Part shown: one piece after another, positions 7,410 to 15,148 of the stretch
Layout of the letters: the number at the start of each line of letters is the position of its first letter
Numbering within the stretch: the first letter of the stretch is position 1
Source: an uncultured Caulobacteraceae bacterium
Lineage (GTDB): Bacteria; Pseudomonadota; Alphaproteobacteria; Caulobacterales; TH1-2
Direction of reading: 5' to 3'
DNA: 20,006 bases
Assembly: GCA_937967425.1 (NCBI GenBank)
Contig: CALBST010000352.1
Span: 1 to 20,006, forward strand
The notes under the pieces: generated by a model
Seen by the model: the letters and a program-made list of their open reading frames with translations, nothing else
Database searches by the model: none
Told to the model about the DNA's origin: nothing
Position numbers and translations under genes: made by a program

Positions 7410-8017
7410 GCGTGGGCCTCGTGTGGCGCCGCCAGCGCGGCGTCGATCAGTTCTTCAATGCGGCGGGCGGCGTCGGCGGGGTCCATGGCGATGACGCCAT
7501 CCGACCAGTCGATCACGACTTCTCCCGTCTTCAATCCCGGCTCGGCGCGCACCAGCACAGCGCTCGCGTAAGCATGCGTCTCGCACATCTCCGTGATGCG
7601 CGGCTTGAGTTCTTCGGCCATGTCGGGCGGCAACTTCACCACCAAGCGCGGCTGGTGCCGCAGCGCATCCATTGCTGCTTCCACCGCTTGAGCCGCACGT
7701 TCGATGCCGAACGCATCGAGCGCCGCGCCGGCAATCTTCTGCGCCGCCGCCAGCGCCACGCGCGCCGCTTCACTCCGCATCGCGTGGCTCTCGGCGTCGA
7801 GCCGCGTCAGCACCGCCGATGTCGCGTCCGCGATCGCCTCCAGCGCCGCCGCCGTGCGCCGCTCGGCTTGCGCCGTCGCGTCCTGCTTGCCGCGCTCATA
7901 GCCATCATTGCTGGCGGCGCTCACTTCTTCCGGCGTGATCCGCTTGGGCGGTTCACGCATGATCTCGCCGTCCGGCGTGAATTCGGTGTCGAAGGCGTAT
8001 TTGCGGATATTACTCAT
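7406..8017 (-). CDS. fliH: Flagellar assembly protein FliH (FlbE type)
   Basis: FliH is the peripheral-stalk protein that binds the FliI ATPase, restrains it and links it to FliN at the C-ring. The 203-residue product has a variable N-terminus with IRKYAFDTEFTPDGE. A helical Ala/Glu-rich region (about 40-110) follows, then a C-terminal V-ATPase E-subunit-like domain (about 115-195, with LVVKLPPDMAEELKPRI and GEVVIDWSDGVIAMDPADAARRIEEL). The position between fliG and fliN is that of flbE, the FliH counterpart in Caulobacter. The start codon overlaps the fliG stop by one base (TGATG) and the stop overlaps the fliN start, indicating coupled translation. The low sequence conservation of FliH makes context an important part of this call. 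Confidence 0.9.
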   Translation of the reverse strand: MSNIRKYAFDTEFTPDGEIMREPPKRITPEEVSAASNDGYERGKQDATAQAERRTAAALEAIADATSAVLTRLDAESHAMRSEAARVALAAAQKIAGAALDAFGIERAAQAVEAAMDALRHQPRLVVKLPPDMAEELKPRITEMCETHAYASAVLVRAEPGLKTGEVVIDWSDGVIAMDPADAARRIEELIDAALAAPHEAHA

Positions 8018-9078
8018 CAGTAGATCAGCTCGTCCTCTGACTTGCCGTCCGAGAGTACGATCTCGCCACGCGCCGAGAGTTCCTTCGCGATCGCCACCAT
8101 ACGGGTCTGCGCAGCGTCGACATCCTTCAGACGCACCGGACCCATCGAGGCCATTTCGTCCTTGAGCAGTTTGCCGCCGCGTTCGGACATGTTGGAGAAG
8201 AAGAGATTGCGCAGCGTGTCCGACGCGCCTTTGAGGCCAAGCGCGAGATCGGTTTTGTCGACGGCGCGGAGCAGGGTCTGAATACCGCCGGAGTCGAGTT
8301 TGCCGAGGTCCTCGAATACAAACATCAGCGCCTTGATGCGGTCGGCGCTTTCATTGCTCTTGCCTTCGAGCGCGCTCATGAAGCGCGACTCGGTCTGGCG
8401 GTCGAAATTGTTGAAAATTTCCGCCATCAGTTCGTGGCTGTCGCGCTTCGAAGTCCGCGCCAGGTTCGACATAAACTCGGTGCGCAGCGTCATCTCGACT
8501 TTCTCGAGAATGTCGCGCTGAACCGGCTCCATCGCCAGCATGCGCATGATGCACTCGGCCGCGAAATCCTGCGGCAGCTCCGCCAGGACCTTCGCCGCGT
8601 GCTCGGGGCGCACTTTCGCCAGCACAACCGCGACCGTTTGCGGATATTCGTTCTTCAGATAGCTCGCGAGCACCGTCTCGTGCACGTTGGCGAGCTTGTC
8701 CCAGATGTTGCGGCCTGCCGGGCCGCGAATTTCCTCCATCAGGGAGTCGACTTTCTCCTTCGGCAAAATCTGCATCAGCATGCGCTGGGTCTGCTCGACC
8801 GAGCCCATGATCGCGCCGGCGCCGGAAAGGCGATTGATGAATTCGTGCACCAACGCTTCGACAACGGCCGATGGCACCACGCCGAGCGAAGCCATCGCCT
8901 GCGAGACTTCCTTGATCTCCTCTTCGTCCATCACCTCCCACAGCTTCTTGGCGTCTTCGCCAAGCGCCATGAGAATGATCGCGGCCTTCTCGGGGCCGCT
9001 ATAACGCGAGAGATCAACCGCCGGCGCTCCCGGATCGGGGCGATTGTCGGAGGGGGTGGGGCGTGTGAGAGCGTTCAT
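8017..9078 (-). CDS. fliG: Flagellar motor switch protein FliG
   Basis: FliG is the rotor protein that couples the MS ring (FliF) to the C-ring and interacts with the stator MotA to produce torque. The 353 residues show the three expected parts. The N-terminal FliF-binding domain (about 25-115) starts at [20 protein letters not shown]. The middle domain carries EYPQ (144-147, the EHPQ motif with Tyr replacing His). The C-terminal domain has MFVF (252-255) and the charged torque helix around [20 protein letters not shown]. The ATG is 5 nt after the fliF stop and lacks a strong Shine-Dalgarno sequence, so it probably depends on translation of fliF. Its stop overlaps the fliH start. Confidence 0.98.
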   Translation of the reverse strand: MNALTRPTPSDNRPDPGAPAVDLSRYSGPEKAAIILMALGEDAKKLWEVMDEEEIKEVSQAMASLGVVPSAVVEALVHEFINRLSGAGAIMGSVEQTQRMLMQILPKEKVDSLMEEIRGPAGRNIWDKLANVHETVLASYLKNEYPQTVAVVLAKVRPEHAAKVLAELPQDFAAECIMRMLAMEPVQRDILEKVEMTLRTEFMSNLARTSKRDSHELMAEIFNNFDRQTESRFMSALEGKSNESADRIKALMFVFEDLGKLDSGGIQTLLRAVDKTDLALGLKGASDTLRNLFFSNMSERGGKLLKDEMASMGPVRLKDVDAAQTRMVAIAKELSARGEIVLSDGKSEDELIY

Positions 9079-9083
9079 CGGCG

Positions 9084-10700
9084 CTACGCGTTGTTGAGCC
9101 AGCCACGAATGATCTGGACCGATTCATCCGGGTGTTGATCCACGACTTCGGCGACCTTCTTGACCGACGAGGCGCGTACGCGGCCATTGATCTGCGCGAT
9201 GTCGATGCCGTCGTCGTGGGCGGCGTCGGGGCTGGGCAACGCCGCCGCCGCGCCGCCGCCGCCGGCGCCTGCCGGCCCGGGCAAAGCCGCCACAGCGCCG
9301 GCCGCCTGCGCATTGGCGCCGCCGCGCAGCAATCCGCTAACCAGCGGCCGCAGGACGAAGAACACGAACGCCAGCGCCGCAATCAGCGCCGCGACGATCT
9401 CGATGATCCGCATGACATCAAGATTGCCGAGGAAGTCGAACATGCCCGGCTCAGCCGCCGCGGCGCCGCCGGCGCTCATGCTGGCGAACTGGGTGTTGAC
9501 GACCTCGACCGTATCGCCGCGTTCCTGATTGAAGCCGACGGCAGAACGCACCAGCGCCGTCAGCCGCTGCATCTCTTCTTCGCTGCGCGGGGTGTAGGTT
9601 GGCTCCGCGCCTTCCGCGCCCGGCGTCATCGTGCCGTTGACCGCGACGGCGACCGAGAGCCTGCGAATGCGGCCGCCTTCGCTCACTTCGGTGCGCGTCG
9701 TGTTTGAGATTTCGTAGTTGATCGTTTCCTGGCTCGACTCGCTGCCGTCCTGCGAGCCGCCGCCGGAGCCCGCTGTGCTGGCGTCGGGTACGTTGGCGCC
9801 CGCCGTCGCGCCGCGCGCGCTAGCGGCGGTTTGGGAGGACTCCTCCGTCGACGACGTCGACCGCACCACGCGGCCTTCCGGATCGAAGGTTTGCCGCGTC
9901 TCGCTGACGCGGTTGAAATCCATCTCGGCGGTGACCTGCACGCGCGCATTGCCCTGACCGACAATGCCTTCGACGATGTCGGTCACCGTGCGGCGGATGC
10001 GATCCTCGGTCGCCACCTGGCGGGCATCGATGCCCTCGGCCGCGCCTTCTTCGCCCGATTGCGCCGCCGCGAGCAGGCGGCCGGTCTCATCCACGATCGT
10101 CACGCGATTGGCGCTCAGGCCCGGGGTTGCGCTCGCCACCAGATTGCGGATCGCGCGCACTTGGCCGGCGGTCAGCTCATCGCGGCGCAGTTGAATGACG
10201 ATCGAGGCGGAGGGTTGCTCAGCGTTGCGCGAGAACAGTTGGCGTTCGGGCAGCACCAGATGTACGCGCGCGGAAGCTACGCCATCGAGCGAACCAATCG
10301 TGCGCGAAAGCTCGCCTTCGAGTGCGCGCAGGCGATTGATGTTCTGCTGGAATTGCGTTTGCCCAAGCGCGTCGGGCTCGTCGAAAATCTCGTAGCCGAT
10401 CGAGCCGCGCGAGGGCAGGCCGTCGGCCGAGAGCATCATGCGGGCGTTGAACACTTGCGAGCGCGCGACATAGATCGAGCCGCCGTCTTCGCGGATCTCG
10501 TAGGGGATGTCCGCCGCTTCGAGCCGTTGGCTGATCTCGGCCATTTCGCGGGTCTCGACGCCCGCGAACAGCAGCGCCTTCGCCTCGCCGCCCATGCGGA
10601 AGACGAGCGTGAAGAGGAGGGCGGCGACCACCGCGGCAATGCCAAGCGCCGCGAACAATCGCGTCGGCCCCGCCTTGAGAAGCATCTGAGTAAAGTTCAC
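9084..10700 (-). CDS. fliF: Flagellar MS-ring protein FliF
   Basis: FliF makes the membrane-embedded MS ring on which the rotor and export gate assemble. From GTG 10700 the protein is 538 residues. It has transmembrane helix 1 (about 15-34), the periplasmic ring-building domains with a Ser/Gly/Ala-rich loop (roughly 290-320), transmembrane helix 2 (about 432-452) and an Ala/Gly/Pro-rich linker. The FliG-binding tail follows (about 510-538, [22 protein letters not shown]). I prefer GTG 10700 because AGAGG lies 6 nt upstream and the start [14 protein letters not shown] resembles other FliF N-termini. An in-frame GTG at 10715 would add five residues. It is the first gene of the fliF-fliG-fliH-fliN-flbD-flhA run. 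Upstream lie CtrA-like and FlbD-like sites. Confidence 0.97.
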   Translation of the reverse strand: MNFTQMLLKAGPTRLFAALGIAAVVAALLFTLVFRMGGEAKALLFAGVETREMAEISQRLEAADIPYEIREDGGSIYVARSQVFNARMMLSADGLPSRGSIGYEIFDEPDALGQTQFQQNINRLRALEGELSRTIGSLDGVASARVHLVLPERQLFSRNAEQPSASIVIQLRRDELTAGQVRAIRNLVASATPGLSANRVTIVDETGRLLAAAQSGEEGAAEGIDARQVATEDRIRRTVTDIVEGIVGQGNARVQVTAEMDFNRVSETRQTFDPEGRVVRSTSSTEESSQTAASARGATAGANVPDASTAGSGGGSQDGSESSQETINYEISNTTRTEVSEGGRIRRLSVAVAVNGTMTPGAEGAEPTYTPRSEEEMQRLTALVRSAVGFNQERGDTVEVVNTQFASMSAGGAAAAEPGMFDFLGNLDVMRIIEIVAALIAALAFVFFVLRPLVSGLLRGGANAQAAGAVAALPGPAGAGGGGAAAALPSPDAAHDDGIDIAQINGRVRASSVKKVAEVVDQHPDESVQIIRGWLNNA

Positions 10701-10770
10701 ACCGGCCCTCTGCACACACGGCGAGAGCTCCCAGAGTCATTCTAAGAATCACTGGGCAATTCTCACCGGT

Positions 10771-10785
10771 CGGCAGAAATTGCCG
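10771..10785. promoter_or_regulatory. Putative FlbD (ftr-type) site in the fliF promoter
   Basis: CGGCAGAAATTGCCG is a 15-bp palindrome (CGGCA-N5-TGCCG). It lies 10 bp downstream of a CtrA-like box, where the fliF -10 region would fall. In Caulobacter FlbD represses fliF by binding an ftr site overlapping the promoter (known). The same CGGCA-N5-TGCCG form recurs in the fliK-flgK intergenic region. A wider inverted repeat, GGCAATT/AATTGCC (10755-10784), overlaps it. The binding protein is inferred. Confidence 0.5.
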
Positions 10786-10794
10786 GGCCGGGCG

Positions 10795-10809
10795 TGAAAC
10801 AACCGTTAA
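10795..10809 (-). promoter_or_regulatory. Putative CtrA box of the fliF promoter
   Basis: The minus strand reads TTAA-CGGTTGT-TTCA, seven of eight matches to TTAA-N7-TTAA. It lies about 95 nt upstream of the fliF start, in the right orientation and spacing to cover a -35 region, with the FlbD-like palindrome just downstream. In Caulobacter fliF is a CtrA-activated class II operon (known). Its use here is inferred. Confidence 0.5.
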
Positions 10810-10819
10810 CCACGTTGGT

Positions 10820-10895
10820 GGGGCTCGAGCCCCGAGCTTGCCGAAGGGCGGTGCAACACGCGCCGTGGCCCGGCCTTCGACGGGCTCAGGCCTCG
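10820..10895. repeat. REP-like inverted repeat upstream of fliF
   Basis: The two 24-nt arms (10826-10849 and 10872-10895) pair as imperfect inverted repeats, with 18 of 24 positions matching. They contain GAGCTTGCCGAAGG and CCTTCGACGGGCTCAGG, which look like the 'CTTCGACAAGCTCAGG' family of dispersed repeats common in GC-rich proteobacteria (recognised from memory). A perfect palindrome, GGGGCTCGAGCCCC (10820-10833), overlaps the left arm. It lies between the hairpin after sciP and the fliF promoter elements. Confidence 0.7.
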
Positions 10896-10920
10896 CGGCG
10901 CGCCCAGGCACCAGGCGCGC

Positions 10921-10953
10921 AAAGACCCCCGCCGGGGAAGAGCGGGGGCCTTT
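10921..10953 (-). terminator. Hairpin terminator after sciP
   Basis: On the minus strand AAAGGCCCCCGC (10953-10942) pairs with GCGGGGGTCTTT (10932-10921), a 12-bp stem with one G-T pair and a 9-nt loop. It is about 50 nt beyond the sciP stop. The U-tract is only three residues and lies within the stem, so the terminator is probably modest. The symmetry would also allow weak function on the plus strand. Confidence 0.55.
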
Positions 10954-11001
10954 GAAAGCCTTGGTACTTACAGACTTGCTGCCACAGCAGCGCGGCGTCT
11001 G

Positions 11002-11283
11002 CTAGACGCCGGCCGCGCGGTAGTGCTGGATGCGCGTAGTGCGCAAGCCAGGGAGGCCATGCTTTTCGATCGACTTACGCCAGCCTTCGAATTCCTCTTC
11101 AGAGAGGCCGTAACGCTGGCAAGCGTCTTCCATCGTCAGCAGGCCGCCGCGAACCGCAGCGACAACTTCTGCCTTACGGCGGATGACCCAACGGGTCGTT
11201 CCCGGCGGCGGCAGATCGTCCAAAGTGAGGGGATTCCCGTCGGGACCCATCACCACCCCATCATATCGGCGTTGCTTCTGCAT
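11002..11283 (-). CDS. sciP: CtrA inhibitor SciP (DUF1153 protein)
   Basis: SciP is a small helix-turn-helix protein that, in Caulobacter, binds CtrA in G1/swarmer cells and blocks activation of CtrA-dependent genes, including flagellar ones. The 93-residue protein has the DUF1153 layout. The opening is YDGVVMGPDGNPLTLDDLPPPG, then TRWVIRRKAEVVAAVRGGLLTMEDACQRYGLSEEEFEGW (about 30-68, the DNA-binding-like helices) and a basic tail, GLPGLRTTRIQHYR. The ATG has a strong Shine-Dalgarno sequence (AAGGAG, 8 nt upstream). It follows flgE on the same strand after a 141-nt gap with a possible CtrA-like box, so it probably has its own promoter, and it is followed by a hairpin. The position next to flgE and upstream of fliF matches Caulobacter. 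Confidence 0.95.
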   Translation of the reverse strand: MQKQRRYDGVVMGPDGNPLTLDDLPPPGTTRWVIRRKAEVVAAVRGGLLTMEDACQRYGLSEEEFEGWRKSIEKHGLPGLRTTRIQHYRAAGV

Positions 11284-11393
11284 GCGCCTTTCTCCTTCTT
11301 AGCAACCCAACATAACTCGGATCGCTAAAGAAACGGCTAAGACGCGGCATGAAATGAGCGTAGAAGCGTGTGTCGAATTAGAACACGAGTCTC

Positions 11394-11408
11394 TTACTCA
11401 TTTCTTAC
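11394..11408 (-). promoter_or_regulatory. Possible CtrA box of the sciP promoter
   Basis: The minus strand reads GTAA-N7-GTAA, two identical half-sites with exactly the 7-nt spacing of CtrA boxes but T-to-G changes at the first base of each half (six of eight matches). It lies about 110 nt upstream of sciP, in the only gap before it. CtrA drives sciP in Caulobacter (known). The function here is inferred from spacing and context. Confidence 0.35.
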
Positions 11409-11424
11409 CCGAGTTCCCTTTCGC

Positions 11425-12765
11425 TTAGCGCTTCACCATCAGCAATTCTTCGAGCATCTGGTCGGCTGTGGTGATGATGCGCGAAGCGGCTGAGTAGGCG
11501 CGCTGCGTGGTGATGAGGTTCGTGAACTCGGTTGCGAGGTCGACGTTCGACGCTTCCAGCGCGCCCGAGACGATACGGCCCGCGCCGCCAGCGTTCGACG
11601 CGTTGATGTTGTAGAGGCCGGACTCCAGCGTCGTGCGGAACGCGCCGCCTTGGTCAGCCTTCAGGCCGTTCGGGTTCAGGAACGTCGCCAGCGGGATCTG
11701 ATAGAGCGCCCGGGCGCGGCCGTTCGAGAATTGCGCGGTCAGATAGCCGTCGCCTTCGAGCACGAGGCCGACGAGATCGCCGGGCGGCACGCCGTCGGCG
11801 GTCACCGAAGTGACGCCGAAATTGTTGGCGAACTGGGTCATGCCGGTGGTGAGATCGAGCGTCACCGGTTGCGAGGCCGCGCCGGTCGATGCCGCCCAGT
11901 TCACATTGAAAGTCGTGTCGATGTCCTGCACCGGCGATGCGGTGCCGTGCGGCGCGACGCTGGCGACGGTGCCGTCCGTGTTGAAGGTGAGAATGCCGGC
12001 GGCCAGGACGCCGCCATTGGCGCCGCCGCCGGTGATGTTGGTGTTCGGGCGGGCGTAGGCCTCAACCTGCCATTGGTTCGGCCCGACTTTCAGAAAGCCG
12101 AACGCAATCGTGCGCGGCGCGCCCAAGCTATCGTAGATTTCCAGCGAGCTTTCGAAGTGTGGCGTGATCGTGCCCATCGCCATGTCGCCGACATCGTAGG
12201 CGCCTTGCGCGCCCGCATAGTCGCTTTGGCCTGAGTTCAGGTTGGCGTTGAGGCCGACATTGCGTGTGGGTTCAGCCAACCCGCCGACGCCGGAGATGTT
12301 GATCGGCTCGATCGCGGAGAGGGAGGTGGGCGAGGACGTGACGCTGCCGTCCGCCGCCACTGGCCAGCCTTGCAAGAACAAGCCCTGCGCGTTGACCATG
12401 TAGCCGTCGGCGTTGATGGTGAAAGAACCCGCGCGCGTGAACAGCACCGAGCCGCCGTTCGAGAGCTGCTGCTCGTTGGTCGAGACGATGAAGAAGCCGT
12501 CGCCGGAGATCGCCAGGTCCGTCGTCGAGCGTGATTGCTCAAGCGAGCCTTGCAGCGAGATCTGCTGGCGTGTCAGCGGCAGCACGCCGCCGGCGTTGTA
12601 GGTGGTGTTCGAGTTCTGCGCGTTGACGAGCGCCGAGAAATCCACGCCCGAGCGCTTGTAGCCAACCGTGTTCACGTTGGCGATGTTGTCGGAGATAACG
12701 GCGAGCGCGCTCGAATTGGCGGTGAGGCCAGAAACGCCCGCGCGCAAGGCGGTATAGATAGACAT
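11425..12765 (-). CDS. flgE: Flagellar hook protein FlgE
   Basis: FlgE polymerises into the hook, the flexible universal joint outside the cell, and is exported by the flagellar type III apparatus. From ATG 12765 it is 446 residues. The N-terminal rod-like helix is MSIYTALRAGVSGLTANSSAL, with SDNIANVNTVGYKRS (the flagellar basal-body rod signature). The central domains are Gly/Asn/Thr-rich. The C-terminal D0 helix reads VDLATEFTNLITTQRAYSAASRIITTADQMLEELL. I chose ATG 12765 because GGAG lies 9 nt upstream and the conserved MSIY start falls there. An in-frame ATG at 12780 would add five residues. It is separated from flgD by a hairpin-containing gap of 114 nt. In Caulobacter flgE is a sigma-54/FlbD target, but I see no convincing -24/-12 element here. 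Confidence 0.97.
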   Translation of the reverse strand: MSIYTALRAGVSGLTANSSALAVISDNIANVNTVGYKRSGVDFSALVNAQNSNTTYNAGGVLPLTRQQISLQGSLEQSRSTTDLAISGDGFFIVSTNEQQLSNGGSVLFTRAGSFTINADGYMVNAQGLFLQGWPVAADGSVTSSPTSLSAIEPINISGVGGLAEPTRNVGLNANLNSGQSDYAGAQGAYDVGDMAMGTITPHFESSLEIYDSLGAPRTIAFGFLKVGPNQWQVEAYARPNTNITGGGANGGVLAAGILTFNTDGTVASVAPHGTASPVQDIDTTFNVNWAASTGAASQPVTLDLTTGMTQFANNFGVTSVTADGVPPGDLVGLVLEGDGYLTAQFSNGRARALYQIPLATFLNPNGLKADQGGAFRTTLESGLYNINASNAGGAGRIVSGALEASNVDLATEFTNLITTQRAYSAASRIITTADQMLEELLMVKR

Positions 12766-12850
12766 GTGTCCCAGCTCCATCGCCGCGTGCGTCCCACCGA
12801 ACGCGGCATAAGAATGTTGTTACTGATGGAGCGCTTCTGCGCGTATCGAA

Positions 12851-12871
12851 GCGTCCGCATTCGGCGGACGC
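12851..12871 (-). terminator. Hairpin between flgD and flgE
   Basis: Arms GCGTCCGC (12851-12858) and GCGGACGC (12864-12871) form a perfect 8-bp stem with a 5-nt loop, starting 9 nt after the flgD stop on the minus strand. Only TTCG follows, so termination efficiency is doubtful. It could instead be an mRNA-stabilising or processing hairpin that sets different flgD and flgE levels. Confidence 0.4.
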
Positions 12872-12879
12872 CTTACTTC

Positions 12880-13551
12880 TCAGCCCCGATCCAGAACCGA
12901 GCGAATTGAAGCCAATTCGCGCGTGCCGGCCGGTGTGATGACGACAGGCGTGGTTCCGGTGAAGTCCACGCCCATGATGGTTTCGCGCACCGAAATCGTC
13001 GGCGTGATCGTCTCGCCGTCCGCGTTCTTTGCTTCGAAGGTGATGCGGTAGATGCCGTTTTCGGCGGTCTCGCCGTTGGTCTTGGTTCCGTCCCAGGTGA
13101 ACAAGTGTTCGCCAGCGCCGCGCGCGGCGGTGTTGGTCTCGTAGACAACGCGGCCCTGCATATCGCGGACTTGAACCGTTAGCGACGTTGCTGCTTCCGG
13201 CAAGCGGTAGGCCCAGTTCGCTTCTGGCGGGTCGCCGGCGAGGTAGGTTTCGTTCGATTCGATAATCGCATCGCGCCCGAGATAGGAGAGGGCCGCGCCG
13301 GCGGCGGCGGCGTTGTACTGGCCGACGAGGCCTTCAAGCTGCTCGTTGGTGCGGATTTGCTGCTCGACTTGGCTGAACTGCACCAATTGCTGCGTGAACT
13401 GCGTTGAGTCCATCGGCGCGAGCGGGTCTTGGTTCTGCAGTTGCGCCGTGAGCAGCACCAGGAAGGTGTCGTAATTATCCGAAAGCCGCGTGCGTGAGTT
13501 GGCGGCCTCCGATGCGTTCGTGTTGGTCGTGCCTACGCCAGGGATGTCCAT
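12880..13551 (-). CDS. flgD: Flagellar hook-capping protein FlgD
   Basis: FlgD is the scaffold that caps the growing hook and is required for FlgE polymerisation. It is later replaced by FlgK. The 223-residue protein has the FlgD N-terminal signature around FLVLLTAQLQNQDPLAPMD and STQFTQQLVQFSQVEQQ (about 30-65). A helical region follows, then a C-terminal FlgD Ig-like/tudor portion with HLFTWDGTKTNGETAENGIYRITFEA (about 148-173). Its ATG has GAGGA about 8 nt upstream. The fliK stop lies 11 nt before its start, so fliK and flgD form one operon. Confidence 0.97.
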   Translation of the reverse strand: MDIPGVGTTNTNASEAANSRTRLSDNYDTFLVLLTAQLQNQDPLAPMDSTQFTQQLVQFSQVEQQIRTNEQLEGLVGQYNAAAAGAALSYLGRDAIIESNETYLAGDPPEANWAYRLPEAATSLTVQVRDMQGRVVYETNTAARGAGEHLFTWDGTKTNGETAENGIYRITFEAKNADGETITPTISVRETIMGVDFTGTTPVVITPAGTRELASIRSVLDRG

Positions 13552-13562
13552 CGCCTACGTCC

Positions 13563-15044
13563 TCAAACCATCATGTCCACGCGCACGCCGCGCCACCGCT
13601 CGTAACCAAGCGGGCGCGCCACGGGCGCGGGTTGTTGTTCTGCAAGTGTCTCTTCGCCGCCCGCGCCACGCGCGCCGTTGCTGGCTTGCTCGGCGTCGCC
13701 GCCGTGGCCGCCTTGGCGCAGATCGAACGACAAGCCGTTGTCGCTCAATTGCAGGCCTGCGGATTGCAACTGCTGCTCGAGCTCACGCGCGTTGCGGGCA
13801 AGTTCAGTCAGCGCCTGCGGGTTGTCGGCGGTGATCACCGCAGACACGCGATGATCGCGCGTCACTTCCATGCGCACGTCGACGCGGCCAAGCTCGGCCG
13901 GATCGAGGCGCAGTTCGAAGCTGGTGTTGCCGCCATCAAAGCGGCGGATGATCTCGCGCCCAACCTGCGTCGCCGCCGGCGCCGCGCGCTGGGCGCCGCT
14001 ATCAATCGCCGCGTGCTGAACGTGGGTGCTGGCCTGTGACGCGGTGGTCGTGATCGCATTGCTCTGCGCGATCTGCGCGCTATCCGGCGCGCTGCTCGGC
14101 GTTTGCGGCGCTGCCGTGATTGGATCGACCGTGAGATTGCCAACGCCGTTCGCCGCCGTGCGCGGCGCCTGAGCCTTGGCGTTGACGGCCGGCGCTGATG
14201 CTTCAGCCTTGCCATCCTTCGGAGCGGCGGCGTCGGTCTCGACCGGCTGCTGCGTCGCCCGTGTCGTGCGCTGTGCGGTTTGCGTCAGCGCCTGCGGAGC
14301 GGGGGCGATCGTCGTGGCGATGGCGTCACGCACGGGCTGCGGCAACGTTTCGATCTCGGTCGCCGTGTTCGCGGCCGGAATCTGTTGCGCTTGCTGTTGT
14401 GTGGTCTGGGCGCTTTGCGGTTGCGCCGGAGTTTGCTGCGCATCAGTTGGCGCTGAAGGTTTGACCTCGGCTTGCCCCTGCTTACCCGCGACCGGTGCGC
14501 TTTGCTCAACCGGTTCCGCGGTTGCCGCCATTGCGCGCTCGTTCTCCGGCGCTCCGGGCGCGGGAGTCTGCGGCGCGATCGCCGGCGCTGCGTCGGCGTC
14601 AGCGTTTTGCGGCTGCGCTTGCTGCTCAGGCTGCGAAGCAGCGATCTGCACCACGACCGGCGCAGCCATGGGCGGCGGCGGCGCGGCGTGCGGCAGAGGT
14701 CCGCCGAGCAACGCCACATCCGGATCGATCGCCTCGTCGTCCGGCGTTTGAATGTCCTCGGCCGGCTTCTCGGCGGCGACGGGTGCGCTTTCGTCGTTCG
14801 CTTGGTTCTGCGCAGGCGCCGGGCGCTCGCGCACCGGCTCGCTCACGGCGTCGAGGTGGTCGTTGAAGCTTTGGCCGTTTTCGTCTGGCGCGGGCGCGCG
14901 CTGCGCCTGCCGCATTGGCGGCGGCGTGATGGCGTCAAGCACTGGCTCCGGCGCGAAATCCATAGGTCCCCCGGCTTGGGCGGCGGCTTGTCCCCGCGCC
15001 CAGCCCGCGACCCCGAGCAAGCTCCGGGCCACGCCGCTAACCAT
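13563..15044 (-). CDS. fliK: Flagellar hook-length control protein FliK
   Basis: FliK is the secreted ruler that measures hook length and switches export from hook to filament substrates via FlhB. The 493-residue product has the expected architecture. A long, low-complexity Ala/Pro/Gln-rich N-terminal and middle part (about 30-370) precedes the compact C-terminal Flg_hook domain (about 376-445: FELRLDPAELGRVDVRMEV, then VITADNPQALTELARNARELEQQLQSAGL). A Gly/Glu-rich tail follows. The start at 15044 has only a weak GAGA before it. A downstream ATG at 14963 (MDFAPEPV), 27 residues later, is an alternative. fliK leads the fliK-flgD-flgE run and diverges from flgK. Similarity outside the C-terminal domain is not expected in this family. 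Confidence 0.92.
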   Translation of the reverse strand: MVSGVARSLLGVAGWARGQAAAQAGGPMDFAPEPVLDAITPPPMRQAQRAPAPDENGQSFNDHLDAVSEPVRERPAPAQNQANDESAPVAAEKPAEDIQTPDDEAIDPDVALLGGPLPHAAPPPPMAAPVVVQIAASQPEQQAQPQNADADAAPAIAPQTPAPGAPENERAMAATAEPVEQSAPVAGKQGQAEVKPSAPTDAQQTPAQPQSAQTTQQQAQQIPAANTATEIETLPQPVRDAIATTIAPAPQALTQTAQRTTRATQQPVETDAAAPKDGKAEASAPAVNAKAQAPRTAANGVGNLTVDPITAAPQTPSSAPDSAQIAQSNAITTTASQASTHVQHAAIDSGAQRAAPAATQVGREIIRRFDGGNTSFELRLDPAELGRVDVRMEVTRDHRVSAVITADNPQALTELARNARELEQQLQSAGLQLSDNGLSFDLRQGGHGGDAEQASNGARGAGGEETLAEQQPAPVARPLGYERWRGVRVDMMV

Positions 15045-15106
15045 GAAAAAATCTCACAAAAACAGATAGATAGATGTTTTGCCTCGGGGCATTGGGTTGC
15101 CCGGAA

Positions 15107-15121
15107 CGGCAAATTCCGCCG
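15107..15121. promoter_or_regulatory. Putative FlbD (ftr-type) site 1, fliK-flgK region
   Basis: CGGCAAATTCCGCCG resembles the CGGCA-N5-TGCCG palindrome seen at fliF, with one mismatch in the right arm. Its centre is 22 bp from the perfect copy at 15129-15143, about two helical turns, so dimers or hexamers could bind side by side. The paired arrangement recalls the paired ftr elements of Caulobacter flagellar promoters (known). The assignment is inferred. Confidence 0.4.
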
Positions 15122-15128
15122 CCCCGCC

Positions 15129-15143
15129 CGGCAGCTTCTGCCG
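15129..15143. promoter_or_regulatory. Putative FlbD (ftr-type) site 2, fliK-flgK region
   Basis: CGGCAGCTTCTGCCG is a perfect CGGCA-N5-TGCCG palindrome, the same form as the element in the fliF promoter. It lies about 85 bp upstream of fliK and about 195 bp upstream of flgK, so it could serve either divergent gene. No convincing sigma-54 -24/-12 element was found near it. Confidence 0.45.
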
Positions 15144-15148
15144 AGCGA

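Noticed and set aside
14285..14719. Arg-rich frame inside fliK considered as an overlapping gene
   Set aside because: It is an alternate-frame translation of the Ala/Gln/Pro-rich FliK linker, with no RBS or conserved feature.
15086..15100. GG-N10-GC arrangement considered as a sigma-54 promoter for flgK or fliK
   Set aside because: Only the invariant GG and TTGC match. The TGGCAC part is poor, and the sequence reads almost the same on both strands because it is a small palindrome.
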